From JBDZVM01 sp040255675 (GTDB taxonomy: Bacteria > Actinomycetota > Actinomycetes > Acidothermales > Acidothermaceae), in contig JBDZVM010000051.1 in the NCBI GenBank assembly GCA_040255675.1, positions 1 to 24,320 on the forward strand: 24,320 nucleotides of DNA, in the 5' to 3' direction. Under the pieces are notes generated by a model. The model did no database searches. It was not told the DNA's origin and saw only the letters and a list, made by a program, of their open reading frames with translations. The position numbers were made by a program, and so were the translations under genes. Below, in pieces: positions 22,240 to 24,320 of the stretch; the first letter of the stretch is position 1, and each line of letters opens with the position of its first letter.

Positions 22240-22245
22240 CCAAAC

Positions 22246-22251
22246 AGCCTA
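22246..22251 (-). promoter_or_regulatory. -10 box of the DUF5318-ponA operon; leaderless start likely
   Basis: TAGGCT on the minus strand, then GTTTGG, then the GTG start codon. This is the same hexamer-N6-start layout as at the antitoxin gene and the right-edge gene. No Shine-Dalgarno is present. Confidence 0.5.
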
Positions 22252-22354
22252 CGCCGAGCCGGCCAGCTGCCATCCCGCCAAACGGACGCTAAGGCGACAC
22301 ACCAGTGACCTTCGGAACTGGCGCGGACCCCACGCCGTCCGGCTTACTGATGTC

Positions 22355-23473
22355 GTGTCGTTCCTCGCTTTGATCGCGCACAACGTCGGCGTAAAGAAGG
22401 TGCGCCTGGCTTTCACCACGCTGGCGATCGCGATCGGAGTGCTGTCAGTCGTGTCGCTCGGGGTGGTCACGCACAGCCTCGAAAGCAGCGCGCTCGCTAT
22501 TTTGCAGACCGGCCGCGCCGACTTCACGGTGGCGCAAAAGGGCGTCTCCGACATCGTCAACAGCAGTATCGACGGCTCGCAGCTCCCCCGCGTCGCGCAG
22601 ACGCCAGGTGTGCGAAGCGTGGTTGGCGTGCTGATCGGGACGACAAAGCTCGACAAGAGCAACCCGCAGTTTCTCGAGATCGGTATCGAGCCGACGCATC
22701 TCGATCAATTCGGCGTCACCGTGGTCAAGGGCCGTGCGTTCACGGCGAACGCGCAAGACGAGCTGATGCTGGGCTGGCGTGCGGCCGAGAATCTCGGCGC
22801 GCACGTCGGAGACGGCATCAAAATCAACGGCGGCACGTCGCGCGTCGTCGGCATCTATTCGACCGGCCAGGCGCTCGGCGACGCCGGCGCGATGCTGCCA
22901 CTACATCCGTTCCAGACCTACCAGCGCCAGCCGAGCCAGTACACGTTGCTGTTCGTGCAACTCAAGGCAGGAGCCAACGGCGATCAGGTGCGCAAGAGCA
23001 TCGAAGACGCGAACCCGCAGCTCGTGACGATCCGTACACTCTCCGATTTCGGCCGCGCGGATCGCAGTTTCACCTTGATTCAGGCGGCCGACCGCGGCAG
23101 CACAATCCTCGCGATCGTCATCGGAGCGGTTGTCGTGATGAGCGCGATGAGCATGTCGTTCGTCGAACGCATTCGCGAGTTCGGCGTGCTCGCCGCCGTC
23201 GGGTGGGCACGGTGGCGAGTACTGGTGATGATTTTGGCCGAGGCTTTGACCATGGGGTTGCTCGGCGCCGCGCTGGGCTCGGCATTGTCGTTCGCCGCGG
23301 TCGTCGTCGTGCAGAATCTTCCTTCACTCACGGGTATTTTGGAACCGCAGTACACCCCCGCGGTGTTCGGCCGCGCGCTTTACACCGCCGCCGCGATGAG
23401 CCTGCTCGGTGCCTTGTACCCGGCGTTGCGAGCCGCGCTCACCGCACCCCTCGAGGCGTTACGCCATGAATGA
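22355..23473 (+). CDS. ABC transporter permease, FtsX/MacB type
   Basis: This permease has about 372 residues. TM1 follows a short amphipathic start (FLALIAHNVGVKKVRLAFTT, then LAIAIGVLSVVSLGVV). Next is a periplasmic-side MacB-like domain of about 220 residues with little hydrophobicity (TGRADFTVAQKGVSDIV, VVKGRAFTANAQDELMLG). Three helices and the conserved FVERIREFGVLAAVGWARWR coupling segment complete the FtsX topology. Such permeases work mechanically with a LolD-like ATPase to export peptides, lipids or drugs, or to control wall hydrolases. GTG 22355 is tentative; no Shine-Dalgarno is visible and the frame stays open to 22229. It overlaps the ATPase gene by 8 bases (ATGAATGA). Confidence 0.9.
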   Translation: MSFLALIAHNVGVKKVRLAFTTLAIAIGVLSVVSLGVVTHSLESSALAILQTGRADFTVAQKGVSDIVNSSIDGSQLPRVAQTPGVRSVVGVLIGTTKLDKSNPQFLEIGIEPTHLDQFGVTVVKGRAFTANAQDELMLGWRAAENLGAHVGDGIKINGGTSRVVGIYSTGQALGDAGAMLPLHPFQTYQRQPSQYTLLFVQLKAGANGDQVRKSIEDANPQLVTIRTLSDFGRADRSFTLIQAADRGSTILAIVIGAVVVMSAMSMSFVERIREFGVLAAVGWARWRVLVMILAEALTMGLLGAALGSALSFAAVVVVQNLPSLTGILEPQYTPAVFGRALYTAAAMSLLGALYPALRAALTAPLEALRHE

Positions 23474-24170
23474 GTCGCACCCCGATGAAGCACCAGCACT
23501 GCAGCTGGTCGACGTCCGGAAATATTTCGACAACGGCGAAGTGAAAGCGCTGGACGGCGTCAATCTCACCGTTCCGCGCGGCGAATTCCTCGCGGTAACC
23601 GGCCCGTCCGGCGGTGGGAAATCGACGATGCTGCACCTGATCGCCGCGCTCGACCGGCCGACGTCCGGAACTGTTTGCGTGGGCGGGTTCGACATCGCGC
23701 ACATCAAAGACCCGGCCGCGTATCGCCGCGAACAAATCGGCCTGGTGTTTCAATTGCACAACCTGCTGCCGCAGCTTACCGCCGCGCAAAACGTTGAAAT
23801 CGCGATGTTCGGCACCGGCCTGTCACGAACGGAGCGCCGGCAGCGGGCGCTCGGATTACTGGCGGACGTCGACCTCGCGGGGCGCGAGAAACGCCCGCCC
23901 ACAAAGCTGTCTGGCGGCGAACGCCAGCGCGTCGCGATCGCGCGGGCATTGGCCAACGAGCCGACGTTGATGCTCGCTGACGAGCCGACGGGAAGCCTCG
24001 ACGAGCACAGCGTCGACCGGATACTCGCGTTGTTCGCGCGGTTACGTGACGAGCGGTCCGATCTCACGATGGTGGTCGTGACCCACGACAAGCGCCTGGC
24101 CGCGGCCGCCGATCGAGTTGTGCAGCTGCGTGACGGACGCATCGAGCAGAGCGCGACCCGCTCGCGCTAG
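23466..24170 (+). CDS. ABC transporter ATP-binding protein, LolD/MacB type
   Basis: This 234-residue ATPase is complete. It has Walker A GPSGGGKST (46-54), Q96 in VFQLHNLLPQ, signature LSGGERQRVAIARAL (148-162), Walker B LMLADEPTGSLDE (168-180) and switch H207. DEPTGSLD and the FDNGEVKALDGV start are typical of LolD/MacB/FtsE-like subunits. It energises the permease encoded just upstream, whose last codons overlap its ATG, so expression is coupled. No accessory membrane-fusion protein is visible, although one could lie outside the window. The substrate is unknown. Confidence 0.95.
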   Translation: MNESHPDEAPALQLVDVRKYFDNGEVKALDGVNLTVPRGEFLAVTGPSGGGKSTMLHLIAALDRPTSGTVCVGGFDIAHIKDPAAYRREQIGLVFQLHNLLPQLTAAQNVEIAMFGTGLSRTERRQRALGLLADVDLAGREKRPPTKLSGGERQRVAIARALANEPTLMLADEPTGSLDEHSVDRILALFARLRDERSDLTMVVVTHDKRLAAAADRVVQLRDGRIEQSATRSR

Positions 24171-24198
24171 CCGCCCTCGCCCGCCCGGACTCAGAGTT

Positions 24199-24258
24199 GC
24201 GTTCAGCTGCAGAGCGTTTTGGCCACGGCCCTCGTCGGGGCCCGCGTTCAGCTGAACG
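24199..24258. repeat. Repeated GCGTTCAGCTG motif with a 14-bp palindrome
   Basis: GCGTTCAGCTG occurs at 24199-24209 and again at 24244-24254. The second is part of the perfect palindrome CGTTCAGCTGAACG (24245-24258). The pair lies in the 142-base space between the ABC operon and the next gene, about 55 bases before its start. It could be an operator for that gene. Confidence 0.45.
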
Positions 24259-24300
24259 TGGTGGCTTTTGTGCTCGGCTGGAAGTGTCGGTGGTGGTGGT

Positions 24301-24306
24301 TACGGT
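24301..24306 (+). promoter_or_regulatory. -10-like box before the right-edge gene
   Basis: TACGGT is followed by GTGGTC (6 bases) and ATG 24313. It is the fourth example of this spacing in the window. Confidence 0.4.
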
Positions 24307-24312
24307 GTGGTC

Positions 24313-24320
24313 ATGGACGA
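24313..24320 (+). CDS. Start of an unidentified gene (partial)
   Basis: Only ATG GAC GA is present before the window ends. The start is suggested solely by its position 6 bases after TACGGT. Product unknown. Confidence 0.3.

Noticed and set aside
1..24320. tRNA, rRNA or riboswitch genes, including a purine riboswitch before purA or purC
   Set aside because: No cloverleaf with TTCGA-type arm, rRNA signature or aptamer core was seen by eye; a covariance scan would settle it.

Overview
The window is a GC-rich stretch of a bacterial chromosome, most likely from an actinomycete (phylum Actinomycetota). The evidence is frequent GTG starts and gene neighbourhoods typical of that group. These are an fba 3' end followed by a DUF3151 gene and purA, the chain DUF5318 - ponA - polytopic glycosyltransferase - rpsF - ssb - rpsR - rplI (the same order as Rv0049-Rv0056 of Mycobacterium tuberculosis, from memory), a CGNR zinc-finger protein, and a SigE-family sigma factor fragment. 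I cannot name the genus. A 100-N scaffold gap at 15587-15686 shows this is a draft assembly.

Left part (1-13616), almost all + strand: the tail of fba, a solitary AbiEi-like/nuclease-like gene, DUF3151, purA and purD. An accessory block of about 6.7 kb follows. It holds an EamA transporter divergent from a CGNR regulator, and a LuxR-type two-component system divergent from a secreted beta-helix protein with a small membrane protein. It also holds a truncated sigma factor and an AbrB-antitoxin/PIN-toxin pair. After it come purB and purC. Four purine genes (purA, purD, purB, purC) therefore share one strand but are split by this block.

Middle (13617-15750): a bidirectional terminator separates purC from the converging rpsF-ssb-rpsR-rplI operon. 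Upstream of rpsF lie a leader hairpin, a copy of a dispersed intergenic repeat, and the scaffold gap. The gap has identical 55-bp ends on both sides and is probably an assembly artefact.

Right part (15751-24320): endonuclease IV and a 14-TM MFS exporter on +, then GT-C glycosyltransferase, class A PBP and DUF5318 on -. A MacB/FtsX-type ABC exporter pair follows on +, and the first codons of another gene sit at the right edge.

Most of the window is ordinary core genome. The most interesting non-coding signals are a three-copy intergenic repeat of about 45 bp with a hairpin (85-160, 1801-1846, 15433-15503), four genes whose start codon lies exactly 6 nt after a -10-like hexamer (probable leaderless mRNAs), tandem repeats before ponA, and a TGTA-rich operator between the EamA and CGNR genes. 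I did not find a convincing wholly new multigene system. The best candidates are the two-component system facing the beta-helix/membrane-protein pair, and the repeat family.
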